Source: Lachnotalea sp. AF33-28 (GTDB taxonomy: Bacteria; Bacillota; Clostridia; Lachnospirales; Lachnospiraceae). Taken from it: DNA of 64,000 nucleotides. Position numbers and translations under genes: made by a program. Every line of letters starts with the position of its first letter. The first letter of the stretch is position 1. Positions 32,276 to 41,838 of this stretch are shown here, piece after piece. The stretch lies in assembly GCF_003477885.1 (NCBI RefSeq), contig NZ_QUEE01000010.1:156556-220555 (forward strand), read 5' to 3'. Under the pieces are notes generated by a model. It was not told the DNA's origin, did no database searches, and saw nothing but the letters and a program-made list of their open reading frames with translations.

Positions 32276-33895
32276 GTGAAAAAATGTATGTGTTTATTTC
32301 TTATTCTGTTCATTGTGGGGAGTGTGTTGGCCGGTAACGGTATGAGCGCGAGGGCGGCGGGAGATTTTCTGCCCCGGATGGCCAAGCTGCAAGAAGGCTC
32401 TTCTGTTTTTGATATCTGTGTGCTGAAATCAGACGGCAGCATATATATGTCGGTGGATGATTTAGCGAGATACACCGGCTATACCTATCAATACGAGGAA
32501 CAGCTCCTTCGGATTGACAGTCAGGTTGAGCCGGCTCGCAGGATAAAGGAAGTAAAGCTCAATCTGGATCAGAAGACGGTCACTGTCCTGAACAGCTCCT
32601 ATGATCTTGGCGGATATTACAATTATAACGGGCGTCTGTATCTTCCGGCTGAAGATCTGCTGCCGCTTTTAGACTGCAAATTATCCGTCGGTGAAAGCGG
32701 TGCTATGGTTCTGGTGCAGGACGGACTATCCCTGTGGGAAACTCTGTATCAATTTGGCCCTGCGCGGTACGGAGTGAAGCCGGACGAAGTGGATTGGGAC
32801 AGATGGAATGCAGCGGATTGCTTTATTGCGGATTATGTGGAAAACGCAGTTTCAGAAATGCTTGCTGCAGTTGCAGGAGATGCGCAGCCTGACAGAATCC
32901 GTGTACTGCTTTGCATGTGCGTGAAATTAACGGCAGGCAAAAAATATGTGGAGACGGCTGAACTCTACTTCAGAAATGCTCTGCTGCCAGATGCGCTGGA
33001 CCGCTTTAATTTGGCTCTGCATGAGGCTGACGGGAGCGATGAATCCACAGAGCGGATATGTTCTTCTGTGGCCGCTTATCTGAAAACGAACAGGCGGATG
33101 TATGAACTGATGCGGGAACTTGCGGTTTCCAACGATACCGCAGCGCAGTGCCGGTCTGCAATAGAGCTGATTGATACTGTGCTGACGGATCTGGACACAG
33201 CCTCTAAGGTAAATGAACGGACGGGCGGTCTGGCCGCAGTGAAGAGAACAATAAAAGAGGAGTATGCCAAACTGACCACTTTTGATGTGCCGCATCAGGA
33301 AACTGCAGACAGCGGCGGCAAAGAGATGGATATATATAAAAAACTGTTCTGTTCGAAGTACGATCCGAACAACAGCCTGCTCTATTTCGCGGATGTGAAC
33401 CGTGACAGCAGGGATGAAATGATTGTGATCAGCTGGTTTGATGATTGTTATACCATCTATGGGGACGTTTACCGGATCAGTGAAAGCGGTGAAACCGAGA
33501 GGATATACAGGAAAGAAGGAAGCAAAGCACATACCGGGGAGTACTTTGACTGGTTTTTGACGGAAGGCGGTGACGGGCTGCCCTGCCTGCTGGAGATTAA
33601 GGACAATCTGTTCCAGGGGGAGGGATCCTTGGAATACGAGGTGTATTTTTTAGACAATAAAGGCGGAAAAACGGTCGAAGACAGCTTCAGCGTATCGAGC
33701 AATCGGCCGGAGGATATGGAAACACTGCAGAACGGAGAGGTTACGCTGAGCGGTGAGGCCCAGGCCCGGTTCCGGCAGAAGGTAACGGATGAATATCTCG
33801 GTTCGGTTGAATTGTTTGCGGTTGATTACAAAACGCTTGGAAGGCATTTAGTAAATGAACCGTATGAAGTTTTTGCGAGTATGGAAATATACTAG
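32276..33895 (+). CDS. Secreted protein with copper-amine-oxidase-like N-terminal domain
   Basis: About 539 residues. GTG 32276, with AGGGGGAGGG upstream, opens a clear signal peptide (CMCLFLILFIVGSVLAG, cut near SARA). Residues about 55-150 resemble the stalk-like domain (copper amine oxidase N-terminal type: DDLARYTGYTYQYEE, LYLPAEDLLPLLDC) found in clostridial surface proteins. The rest is not recognised; a region with DVNRDSRDEMIVISWFDD looks like an FG-GAP/VCBS-type calcium loop. Function unknown; a cell-surface role is inferred. Confidence 0.75.
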   Translation: MKKCMCLFLILFIVGSVLAGNGMSARAAGDFLPRMAKLQEGSSVFDICVLKSDGSIYMSVDDLARYTGYTYQYEEQLLRIDSQVEPARRIKEVKLNLDQKTVTVLNSSYDLGGYYNYNGRLYLPAEDLLPLLDCKLSVGESGAMVLVQDGLSLWETLYQFGPARYGVKPDEVDWDRWNAADCFIADYVENAVSEMLAAVAGDAQPDRIRVLLCMCVKLTAGKKYVETAELYFRNALLPDALDRFNLALHEADGSDESTERICSSVAAYLKTNRRMYELMRELAVSNDTAAQCRSAIELIDTVLTDLDTASKVNERTGGLAAVKRTIKEEYAKLTTFDVPHQETADSGGKEMDIYKKLFCSKYDPNNSLLYFADVNRDSRDEMIVISWFDDCYTIYGDVYRISESGETERIYRKEGSKAHTGEYFDWFLTEGGDGLPCLLEIKDNLFQGEGSLEYEVYFLDNKGGKTVEDSFSVSSNRPEDMETLQNGEVTLSGEAQARFRQKVTDEYLGSVELFAVDYKTLGRHLVNEPYEVFASMEIY

Positions 33896-33903
33896 GGGAT
33901 AAC

Positions 33904-33932
33904 TTGAGATTTTAACCGTGATGTGGTAATTT
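33904..33932 (+). promoter_or_regulatory. Possible promoter of the ATPase-DUF4276 pair
   Basis: TTGAGA, 17-bp spacer, TAATTT in an AT-rich gap before ATG 33982. Confidence 0.4.
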
Positions 33933-33981
33933 AATTAGTACATAAACTGAAGTTATTATGCTATTTGAAGGGAAGGACTAA

Positions 33982-35163
33982 ATGAAAATTGAATCGATCC
34001 GAGTTAAAAATTATAAAGTATTTCAAAATATTGAGGTAGAAAATATACCTAATATGGCGGTCTTCCTTGGCATGAATGGAGTGGGGAAAACCACATTTTT
34101 TGATATTTTTGGTTTTCTTCATGATGCATTGCAGTTAAATATTAGGGCGGCCTTGGCGAAACGAGGTGGCTTTAATGAGGTAATATCCAGGGGACAGCAG
34201 GGGGATATAGAATTTGAAATAAAGTTTCGTCCGTCTGAAGATGAACCTATTATTACGTATCAACTATCGATCTGTTTGCAGGATAATAAGAAGCCGGCTA
34301 TAAAGCAGGAGGTCATGAGATTTCGTAGGGGCCAAACCGGAGCACCGTGGAAAGTTCTGGAATTCTCTTTTGGTGTTGGAGTTGCAGCAGATGGAGAGCT
34401 TATTAAGTATGAGGATGTAAGGCTTGCGGACCGAAGTCCGCAGAAACTAGATTCACCAGACATATTAGCAATTAAGGGACTTGGTCAATTTAAAGAATTT
34501 ATAGCTGTTTCACAGCTAAGACGTTTAATAGAAGATTGGTATGTATCGGATTTTCATATTGAAGAGGCTCGAGGAGTTAAGGATGCGGGATATAGTGAAA
34601 GAATTTCTACATCAGGAGATAATCTTGCATTAGTTGCAAAGTACATGTATGATAATCACAGAAAAATTTTTCAGGAGATACTTGATGCGATGGCGACGCG
34701 TGTTCCAGGGGTATCTAAAATTGAGGCGCAGGAAACGGAAGACGGGAGAATAGTATTAAAATTTCAAGACGGAAATTTTAAAGATCCATTCGCATCCAGA
34801 TATGTTTCAGATGGGACGATTAAAATGTTCACATACCTGATTTTACTCAAGGATCCTGAAAAACATGCACTTCTTTGTGTAGAAGAACCGGAGAATCAGT
34901 TATATCCGCAACTATTGTTTGAATTGGCCGAAGAGTTCAGACTCTACTCGGAAGAAGGCGGTCAGGTTTTCATATCCACCCATTCACCGGATTTTCTCAA
35001 TGCGGTTAGATTGGAAGAATTATTCTGCTTAGTTAAAAAGGATGGATATACCCATGTTTATAAAGCCTCCGAAAATAAAACAATTAAAGAATTGTACTTT
35101 GCCGGTGATTTGCTTGGTCAGTTATGGAGACAGGGCTTACTGATAGAAGAGGTGTCTGAATGA
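33982..35163 (+). CDS. AAA-family ATPase, OLD/RecF-like (possible defence component)
   Basis: 393 residues. RecF/OLD-like N-terminus IRVKNYKVFQNIEV, Walker A GMNGVGKTTFF (about 30-40), signature region YVSDGTIKMFTYLILL, Walker B LLCVEEPENQLYP and H-loop ISTHSPDFL. It has no Toprim domain of its own; the overlapping next gene seems to supply one. Codon and base use are visibly more AT-rich than neighbours, suggesting horizontal transfer. ATPase plus Toprim-like pairs of this sort occur among anti-phage systems such as PARIS and Gabija relatives; role here is inferred. Confidence 0.85.
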   Translation: MKIESIRVKNYKVFQNIEVENIPNMAVFLGMNGVGKTTFFDIFGFLHDALQLNIRAALAKRGGFNEVISRGQQGDIEFEIKFRPSEDEPIITYQLSICLQDNKKPAIKQEVMRFRRGQTGAPWKVLEFSFGVGVAADGELIKYEDVRLADRSPQKLDSPDILAIKGLGQFKEFIAVSQLRRLIEDWYVSDFHIEEARGVKDAGYSERISTSGDNLALVAKYMYDNHRKIFQEILDAMATRVPGVSKIEAQETEDGRIVLKFQDGNFKDPFASRYVSDGTIKMFTYLILLKDPEKHALLCVEEPENQLYPQLLFELAEEFRLYSEEGGQVFISTHSPDFLNAVRLEELFCLVKKDGYTHVYKASENKTIKELYFAGDLLGQLWRQGLLIEEVSE

Positions 35164-35702
35164 CAATTATTTTTTTGTTAGAGGAAAAATCTATGAAGGA
35201 AGTGCTTGATATTATTTTACCTCAAATTTTACCGCCAGACATTTGTTATAAGACAATACCTCATAGCGGTAAAAGTGATTTGCAGGAGTCTATACCTCAT
35301 AAACTTAAAGCATGGCGTCAGGCAGATATAAAATTTGTGATAGTTCAGGATCAGGACAGTGCTGATTGCAGAGATGTAAAATCTAAACTGCAAGAGCTGA
35401 CAAAGCCTTATCAACGGGAGGTGTTGATAAGAATTGCCTGTCGAGAGCTGGAGTCATGGCATTTCGGTGATCTTAATGCAGTTTCTCTAGCCTATGGTAA
35501 GGATGTCAGAGCATTAAAACTGAAAAGTAAATTTCGAAATCCAGACAATATTGGAAATCCTAAAGATGAATTGCGTAAACTGTTTCCCAAACACCAGCAA
35601 TTGGATGGTGCTCGAAGAATCGCAGCGTATATGGACATAGAAAATAATACATCCACGAGTTTTAATTATTTTGTTTCTGGCATCAGAAAGTTTTGCAGCT
35701 GA
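35160..35702 (+). CDS. DUF4276-like protein, Toprim-like partner of the ATPase
   Basis: 180 residues overlapping the ATPase gene by 4 bp (ATGA), so translation is coupled. It starts TIIFLLEEKSMKEVLD with acidic residues at 8-9, then VIVQDQDSADC with a D-x-D at about 64-66, and CRELESWHFGD. This order, an early Glu then D-x-D, resembles the Toprim metal site. DUF4276 genes commonly sit beside ATPases of the AAA_21 type. AT-rich like its partner. Nuclease activity is a prediction. Confidence 0.78.
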   Translation: MTIIFLLEEKSMKEVLDIILPQILPPDICYKTIPHSGKSDLQESIPHKLKAWRQADIKFVIVQDQDSADCRDVKSKLQELTKPYQREVLIRIACRELESWHFGDLNAVSLAYGKDVRALKLKSKFRNPDNIGNPKDELRKLFPKHQQLDGARRIAAYMDIENNTSTSFNYFVSGIRKFCS

Positions 35703-35728
35703 TTAATATTTGTTGTTGGAGGTAGCAG

Positions 35729-36649
35729 ATGACCGAAAAAGAAGAAAACAGAGAATTAGCTATGCAGGCCGCCGAGCAGTACCGGCAGTCCGTGCCGGGG
35801 CTGAAAGAAGGCCGGAAGCGGGCCGCCATGCAGCGGACAGCCGGAACCAGGTTTTCCATACCCAGGGAAGGATTAAAACCTGTGCAGACGCTATTGTACC
35901 GCCCTTTCGCACAAACTTCTAAGGATCGGCTTCCGGTGCTGTTTAATATGCACGGAGGAGCCTGGCTGGGCGGGGACGCGGTGCTGATGGAGAGCTTCTG
36001 CCAGATGATGGCGGATGAACTGCCCGCATTTGTGGTCAACGTAAACTATACGAAGGCGGATGAGGAACCGCTGCCCTATGCGACTAGAGAAGTGGCGGAC
36101 GCCGTGAAATACTTTGCGGATCATGCCATGGAATATGGAATTGATGAACGACGCATGGCGGTGGGAGGCCACAGCGCGGGCGCGCAGCTGGCGGCTACCG
36201 CCGCGCTTTTGCTGAAGGATGAGGGTATCCGCCTGGCATGTCAGATGCTGGTATACCCGCCCACAGATCTGACCTATGATCCGGATCATTTGCTTCCGGA
36301 AGATGGGCTGAAGCTGTTTTTGTTTCCTGACGGCGGAAGCGGCCATAAATACATATCCCCGCTGATAGCAGGAGATGAAGATCTGGCGGGAGTATGCCCG
36401 GCGGTCTTTATCATCTGTGGAAAGGATGAGTTAAAGCCGGAGGGCATCGCTTATGCGAAGCGGCTGATCGATGTATCCGTACCTGTAAAAGTGAAGGAAT
36501 ACCCGCAGGCGCTGCACGGATTTCTGGAGGTAAACCGCCCGGATTATCCGGCGGAGGATGAGCGCCGGACACCGGAACAGGAAGCGTACTGCAGGGACTG
36601 CGAAATGTATCTGGTGCAGGAGATACGGGCCTGCTTCAGGGAGGTTTGA
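35729..36649 (+). CDS. Alpha/beta-hydrolase, hormone-sensitive-lipase-like esterase
   Basis: 306 residues. The oxyanion motif MHGGAWLGGD, nucleophile VGGHSAGAQLAA, acid in CGKDELKPEG and His in ALHGFLEV form the full triad of the HSL family. No signal peptide, so cytoplasmic. GGAGG precedes ATG. Base composition returns to that of the chromosome right here, marking the end of the AT-rich insert. Substrate unknown. Confidence 0.9.
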   Translation: MTEKEENRELAMQAAEQYRQSVPGLKEGRKRAAMQRTAGTRFSIPREGLKPVQTLLYRPFAQTSKDRLPVLFNMHGGAWLGGDAVLMESFCQMMADELPAFVVNVNYTKADEEPLPYATREVADAVKYFADHAMEYGIDERRMAVGGHSAGAQLAATAALLLKDEGIRLACQMLVYPPTDLTYDPDHLLPEDGLKLFLFPDGGSGHKYISPLIAGDEDLAGVCPAVFIICGKDELKPEGIAYAKRLIDVSVPVKVKEYPQALHGFLEVNRPDYPAEDERRTPEQEAYCRDCEMYLVQEIRACFREV

Positions 36650-36669
36650 TCCGTGAGAGGACTTAAAAC

Positions 36670-37209
36670 ATGGATAAACAGGTGATACATATATACGGTG
36701 CATCCGGTTCGGGAACTTCTGCTATAGGCAGGTTTATCAGCGATAAATTGGGTTATTTTTTCATGGATACAGACGATTATTTTTGGGAACCGACAAATCC
36801 CCCCTATACGTTGAAAAGAAACCGCTCTGACAGGCTTACACTGATGAAAAATAATATTGTAAAATATGACAGGGTGGTTATTTCAGGTTCGCTGGTTGAT
36901 TGGGGAGATGAGCTCATACCTTTCTTTACATTGGCAATTCGCGTAGAAACAGATACTGCAATACGGATTGCCAGGTTAAGAAAAAGAGAACGGGAGAATT
37001 TTGGCAGCAGGATTGATATGAGTGGGGATATGTATGAAACCCATCGGGATTTCATTGATTGGGCGGCTTCCTATGACAATGGCGGTTTGGATATGAGAAG
37101 TAAGTCCAAACATGATGAATGGCAGAAAAAATTGCAGTGCCGCCAGATTTTGCTGGACGGAAGCCTGCCGTTGGAGAAGAACTTTGAGATAATTCGGCAG
37201 AATCTTTAA
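36670..37209 (+). CDS. P-loop kinase-like protein
   Basis: 179 residues with Walker A YGASGSGTSAIG (about 9-20) and a shikimate/adenylate kinase-like arrangement: MDTDDYFW, VVISGSLVDWG and the arginine-rich lid RIARLRKRERENF. It resembles small nucleotide or nucleoside kinases of the AAA_17/18 kind. The phosphate acceptor is unknown. It follows the esterase by 20 bp and is ended by a strong terminator. Confidence 0.82.
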   Translation: MDKQVIHIYGASGSGTSAIGRFISDKLGYFFMDTDDYFWEPTNPPYTLKRNRSDRLTLMKNNIVKYDRVVISGSLVDWGDELIPFFTLAIRVETDTAIRIARLRKRERENFGSRIDMSGDMYETHRDFIDWAASYDNGGLDMRSKSKHDEWQKKLQCRQILLDGSLPLEKNFEIIRQNL

Positions 37210-37228
37210 ATTTCATGTCCTTTTATTT

Positions 37229-37261
37229 AGCGCATACATTTAAAAAGTATGCGCTTTTTTT
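37229..37261 (+). terminator. Intrinsic terminator after the kinase gene
   Basis: AGCGCATAC and GTATGCGCT form a 9-bp stem, then seven Ts. Confidence 0.88.
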
Positions 37262-37364
37262 CATCAGTCCTTTAATCCGCGTTTCAAATGCTGCAAAACC
37301 ACACATACTATGCGAGTGAAAAAGCAATGCAGCGAGACGATTACTAGGAGAGTGAGGATTACCG

Positions 37365-39290
37365 ATGAATTATAAAGAACTGGCAAAAGAAATATTGGAA
37401 AAAGTCGGCGGAGAGAGCAATATCTCCGGGCTCGCCCACTGTGCAACCAGGCTTCGTTTTAATCTAAAGGATGAGAGCAGAGCCGATACGGAAGCCCTGA
37501 AAAAATTAAACGGGGTGATGGGCGTTGTGAGCAAAGGCGGCCAGTATCAGGTTGTGATTGGCAGCGATGTGGCGAGCGTTTATAAACCTTTGAGCGAGAT
37601 GTGTGAGATCAGTACAGAGGGCGGAGCAGAGGAGGATAAGAACGGCAAAAAGTTCCTGGAACGCCTGGTGGACACGCTGTCCGGCATATTCACGCCGATC
37701 CTTCCGGCGATCACTGCGGCCGGTATGATCAAGGCCGTGCTGGCGCTGTTTTCAGCCTTTCACTGGCTGGACAAGAGCGGAACATCCTACCAGGTGTTAA
37801 ACTTTATGGCGGATGCCGCCTTTTATTTCCTGCCGATCCTCCTGGCGAATTCGGCGGCAAAGAAATTCAGATGCAACCCTTATCTGGCGATGATGCTCGG
37901 TGGAATTCTCCTGCATCCGGATTTTGTGAGCATGGTGGCAGCTTCCAAAGAGAGCGGCGAGGCGATCCGCCTGTTTCTGCTGCCGATCACCAATGCGGGC
38001 TATTCCTCTTCCGTGGTTCCGATCATACTGATTGTATGGTTCATGTCCTATGTGGAGCCCATAGCGGACCGGATCTCGCCGAAGGCTGTGAAATTCTTTA
38101 CAAAGCCATTGATTACGATTCTGGTCACCGGAACCGTGGGTCTGGTGGTGATCGGACCCATAGGCACCGTGATCAGCAACCTGATCGGATCCGCGGTGAA
38201 CGGATTGAATCACTACGTGAGCTGGCTGGTGCCCGCGCTGGTCGGCGCTCTGACCCCGCTCCTTGTCATGACCGGAACCCATTATGGCCTGATCCCCATC
38301 GGAATCAATAACCGGATGACCATCGGATATGATACGCTGATTTATCCGGGCATGCTGGGATCCAATGTGGCTCAGGGCGGAGCCGCCCTGGCGGTGGCAT
38401 TCAAGAGCAAAAAGTCGGAAATCAAGCAGCTGGCTTCCTCCGCCGGCATCACCGCGGTGTGCGGCATTACGGAACCGGCTCTCTACGGCGTGAATCTTAG
38501 GTTTAAAACGCCGCTGTATGCATCCATGATCGGCGGCGGTATCGGCGGTTTCCTGATGGGAATTCTCAATGTGAAAAACTATTCCGGCGGATCTCCGGGT
38601 TTTCTGACTCTGCCGAGCTATCTGGGCGGGGATACCCTGCAGAGCTTTACTTTCGCCTGCCTTGGAGCCGCGGTCAGCGTGGTGAGCGCCTTTATTATCT
38701 CCTACCTCATGTTCAGAGATCCTGCCGACGACATAGATGCGGACAGCACGGCGGTTTCCGGCACGGATGGCGCAGAAGCAGCAGGGAAGCGTAAAGATGC
38801 AAACGTTGCTGTGGATACGGAAGACGACGCAGTCAGGAAGGCAGAGGTCCTTTTATCCCCTCTGGAGGGGGAGGTCGTGCTGTTAGCGGAAGTGAACGAT
38901 CCTACTTTTGCGGAAGAAATACTCGGCAAGGGCGTTGCTGTCCGGCCTGTCGGAGGCAGGGTATGTGCGCCGGCAGACGGAAGGCTGGTATCCGTGTTTG
39001 AAACCGGCCATGCCTTCGGCATGATCACCGATCACGGCGCGGAAGTGCTGGTCCATGTGGGTTTGGACACGGTCAATCTAAAGGGAAAATATTTCACAGT
39101 GAAAAAGGCGGCCGGGGATACGGTAAAGGCCGGCGACGTCATACTGGAGTTTGATGCGGACGCGATAAAGGCAGAAGGATACGATGTGATCACGCCGGTT
39201 GTGATATCCAACCATTTCGGCTATGAGGCAGTGGAAACCATAGCGTCCGCGCATGTGAAGACGGGAGAAGCACTGCTGGAGCTGCGGTAG
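37365..39290 (+). CDS. PTS beta-glucoside-specific EIIBCA component
   Basis: 641 residues with domains in order IIB (1-85; phospho-Cys 26 in LAHCATRLRF), IIC (about 105-460; ten or so membrane segments, TGTHYGLIPIGINN, GITEPALYG) and IIA (about 490-641; GHAFGMI and phospho-His in LVHVGLDTVNL). It imports and phosphorylates a beta-glucoside. The next gene, a 6-phospho-beta-glucosidase, completes the pathway. No BglG/LicT antiterminator gene is present nearby, so control may be by a distant one or none. Confidence 0.95.
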   Translation: MNYKELAKEILEKVGGESNISGLAHCATRLRFNLKDESRADTEALKKLNGVMGVVSKGGQYQVVIGSDVASVYKPLSEMCEISTEGGAEEDKNGKKFLERLVDTLSGIFTPILPAITAAGMIKAVLALFSAFHWLDKSGTSYQVLNFMADAAFYFLPILLANSAAKKFRCNPYLAMMLGGILLHPDFVSMVAASKESGEAIRLFLLPITNAGYSSSVVPIILIVWFMSYVEPIADRISPKAVKFFTKPLITILVTGTVGLVVIGPIGTVISNLIGSAVNGLNHYVSWLVPALVGALTPLLVMTGTHYGLIPIGINNRMTIGYDTLIYPGMLGSNVAQGGAALAVAFKSKKSEIKQLASSAGITAVCGITEPALYGVNLRFKTPLYASMIGGGIGGFLMGILNVKNYSGGSPGFLTLPSYLGGDTLQSFTFACLGAAVSVVSAFIISYLMFRDPADDIDADSTAVSGTDGAEAAGKRKDANVAVDTEDDAVRKAEVLLSPLEGEVVLLAEVNDPTFAEEILGKGVAVRPVGGRVCAPADGRLVSVFETGHAFGMITDHGAEVLVHVGLDTVNLKGKYFTVKKAAGDTVKAGDVILEFDADAIKAEGYDVITPVVISNHFGYEAVETIASAHVKTGEALLELR

Positions 39291-39376
39291 AAAACGGCGG
39301 TACCACCAGGCAGCTATACGCCAGCCGGGTTCATGGTACGGATCCGGCTGCGGAAACGAAGACAGGAGGACAGAAT

Positions 39377-40792
39377 ATGCGGAGATTTCCGGAGAACTTT
39401 TTATGGGGCGGCGCGGTGGCGGCCAACCAGTGTGAAGGGGCATACGATGAGGGCGGCAAGGGTCTGTCAGTACAGGATGTGCTGCCCCGCGGGCTGCGCG
39501 GAGAACGGACCGAAGCACCCATACAGGATAATCTGAAACTGAAGGGCATCGATTTTTATCATCGTTATAAAGAGGATATACGCATGTTTGCGGAAATGGG
39601 CTTTAAGGTGCTGCGCACCTCAATCGCCTGGTCGCGGATCTTCCCCTCGGGAGATGAGGAGGAGCCCAACGAGGAGGGCCTGCAGTTTTATGACCGACTC
39701 TTTGACGAATGCCATAAATACGGGATCGAACCGCTGATCACGATATCCCACTACGAGACGCCGCTGGGGCTGGCACAGAAATACGACGGCTGGAGGAGCA
39801 GAAAGCTGATCGGATTTTTTGAGCGGTACTGCAGAACGATTTTCAGCCGGTATAAAGATAAAGTGAAGTACTGGCTGACCTTCAATGAGATCAATTCCCT
39901 GCTCCACGCGCCTTTTATGAGCGGCGGCATCCTGACACCGCCGGAGAAGCTTTCGGAGGCGGATCTGTATCAGGCGGTTCATCATGAGCTGGTGGCCAGC
40001 GCACTGGCCGTTAAAATCGGCCATGAGCTGATGCCGGGCGCCAAAATCGGATGCATGATCCTGGGCATTACGGTCTATCCCCTGACGCCCGACCCGCAGG
40101 ATGTGATCGCGGCGATGCAGAAGGACAGGGAGACCATGATGTTTGCCGATATCCATGCCAGGGGCCGGTATCCCGCATATCTGCTGAATTATTTTGAGGA
40201 GCGCGGCATTCGGATCCGGATGGAGCCCCAGGATGAGGAGATATTAAAAAATACCGTGGATTTCATCTCATTCAGCTATTATTCCAGCATCTGTGAGACG
40301 GTGCACCCCGAACTGGGAGAATGCACCGGAGGCAATCTCTCCAGAGGCTATAAAAATCCCTATCTGAAAGCTTCGGAGTGGGGCTGGCAGATTGATCCCA
40401 TGGGGCTGCGCTATACGCTGAATAAGCTGTATGACAGATATGAGCTGCCCCTGTTTATTGTGGAAAATGGGCTGGGAGCGGCGGATGAGCTGATCCAAAC
40501 AGATGACGGCGAAAAAACGGTGCTGGACGATTACCGCATCGACTATTTGCGGCAGCATCTGCTGCAGGTCCGGGAAGCGATCCATGACGGCGTGGAGGTG
40601 ATGGGCTATACCTCCTGGGGCTGTATCGATCTGGTCAGCGCTTCCACCGCGCAGATGAGTAAGCGCTACGGCTATATCTATGTGGACCGGAATGACGACG
40701 GCACGGGTACGCTTGAGCGCTGCCGTAAGAAATCGTTTTGGTGGTATAAAAAGATCATTGAGAGCAATGGGGAAGCGCTGGATGAAGCTTAA
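39377..40792 (+). CDS. 6-phospho-beta-glucosidase, GH1
   Basis: 471 residues, usual for GH1. The acid/base Glu is in WLTFNEIN and the nucleophile Glu in FIVENGLGA; the N-terminus FPENFLWGGAVAANQCEGA is typical. The phosphate-binding C-terminal stretch SASTAQMSKRYGYIYVD identifies a 6-phospho-glucosidase rather than a plain glucosidase. It cleaves sugars delivered phosphorylated by the PTS upstream, 86 bp away. AGGAGGA precedes ATG. Confidence 0.95.
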   Translation: MRRFPENFLWGGAVAANQCEGAYDEGGKGLSVQDVLPRGLRGERTEAPIQDNLKLKGIDFYHRYKEDIRMFAEMGFKVLRTSIAWSRIFPSGDEEEPNEEGLQFYDRLFDECHKYGIEPLITISHYETPLGLAQKYDGWRSRKLIGFFERYCRTIFSRYKDKVKYWLTFNEINSLLHAPFMSGGILTPPEKLSEADLYQAVHHELVASALAVKIGHELMPGAKIGCMILGITVYPLTPDPQDVIAAMQKDRETMMFADIHARGRYPAYLLNYFEERGIRIRMEPQDEEILKNTVDFISFSYYSSICETVHPELGECTGGNLSRGYKNPYLKASEWGWQIDPMGLRYTLNKLYDRYELPLFIVENGLGAADELIQTDDGEKTVLDDYRIDYLRQHLLQVREAIHDGVEVMGYTSWGCIDLVSASTAQMSKRYGYIYVDRNDDGTGTLERCRKKSFWWYKKIIESNGEALDEA

Positions 40793-40803
40793 TTGAACAA
40801 ATG

Positions 40804-40846
40804 AGAACGTATTCCGCGCTGAAGGCGTTTGGGATGCGTTCTTTTT
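40804..40846 (+). terminator. Intrinsic terminator after the GH1 gene
   Basis: AGAACGTATTCC pairs with GGGATGCGTTCT (with G-U and one imperfect pair), followed by TTTTT. Confidence 0.75.
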
Positions 40847-40878
40847 GTGTAAGAAAGCAGATTTTTCCATAATATTTG

Positions 40879-40907
40879 TTGATAAAGGTGAGTGTCCATA
40901 TTAAAAT
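40879..40907 (+). promoter_or_regulatory. Promoter of the lipoprotein gene
   Basis: TTGATA, 17-bp spacer, TAAAAT, 50 bp before ATG 40958. Confidence 0.65.
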
Positions 40908-40957
40908 GGACTGATAAGGGGCTCTAAGGCGAAAGGCCCGAAGGGAGGGGCGTAAAC

Positions 40958-41803
40958 ATGAAGAAGATAACTGCGGCGGTTCTATGCTTCATTTGTGCCA
41001 CATTATGCGGATGCGGTGCCCGGGACAGCAGTATACAGCAAACGGCACAGCAGTCTGAAACATCAGAAACGGATCTTCAGAATATATCATCAGTGCCAGA
41101 AGTGGAATACCTCAGTACGGAATCTGCAGTGTGGGTAGAACAGCTGAAAAAATCAGGAAGCATACTTGTAGATTTTAACGGTGATGGGCGGGAGGATTCC
41201 CTCTCTGTAGAATATGGAGAAATAGAAGGAGAGACTTACATAGAAAAGCTGGAGGTCCGGTATGGGAATTTCCCTTCACCGTATGTTTTGGAGAATTACC
41301 GCAGCACGGTCAAAAATCTGGAATCCGGAGATATCAATATGGACGGCATACCGGAACTGATTTTATGCATGGATTCAGGCACACAGGGCGGAAACGGAAG
41401 CATGGGCCTTTTGATCCTGTGTCCGAAAGACGGGGAAATCTTCCCTCTAACGCTTCCAAAAGACCTGTATACCGGCTGCAGTTTTGAGGTGGTGTCAGAG
41501 GATGGGGGCGCACATTACAGCATACTATGTGAAGAAAGCGGTATGGCATTTACTGCGGACGGTGCCGGCCAGGGGGAAGCCGGGCCGGATCACAGGATCG
41601 AAGGATGGGCGGACGGTGCTTATCAGGTGAAACTAGTTCAGTTAGAGGGAAAGACCGGTCTTGAGATATACCAGTATATTGCGGGAAACAGCCATACCGA
41701 GGAACTCGGGGATGCGGTTACCGGCATTGTGTGGGAGGAAGACGGCGCCGGCATTCTCTATCAATATTTTGAACCCTGTGAGAACAAGGCAGGGATTTAC
41801 TGA
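40958..41803 (+). CDS. Lipoprotein with FG-GAP/VCBS-like calcium loops
   Basis: 281 residues. Signal peptide with lipobox ATLCGCG (Cys about 17-19). Two DxDxDG-type loops, VDFNGDGREDSL and GDINMDGIPEL, resemble VCBS/FG-GAP repeats of surface proteins, and the stretch LILCMDSGTQGG follows. No enzymatic motif is seen. GAAGGGAGG precedes ATG. Possible surface sensor or adhesion-related protein; function unknown. Confidence 0.8.
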   Translation: MKKITAAVLCFICATLCGCGARDSSIQQTAQQSETSETDLQNISSVPEVEYLSTESAVWVEQLKKSGSILVDFNGDGREDSLSVEYGEIEGETYIEKLEVRYGNFPSPYVLENYRSTVKNLESGDINMDGIPELILCMDSGTQGGNGSMGLLILCPKDGEIFPLTLPKDLYTGCSFEVVSEDGGAHYSILCEESGMAFTADGAGQGEAGPDHRIEGWADGAYQVKLVQLEGKTGLEIYQYIAGNSHTEELGDAVTGIVWEEDGAGILYQYFEPCENKAGIY

Positions 41804-41838
41804 AGAGAACATTTCATAGAGAAAGTGAGTATATACAG

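Noticed and set aside
31437..35702. Recombinase and ATPase pair as one integrated element with att sites
   Set aside because: No flanking direct repeats could be found and a chromosomal-looking secreted-protein gene lies between them.
37263..37364. Antiterminator (RAT) site before the beta-glucoside PTS
   Set aside because: I could not find a terminator overlapping a RAT-like sequence, and no BglG/LicT gene is nearby.
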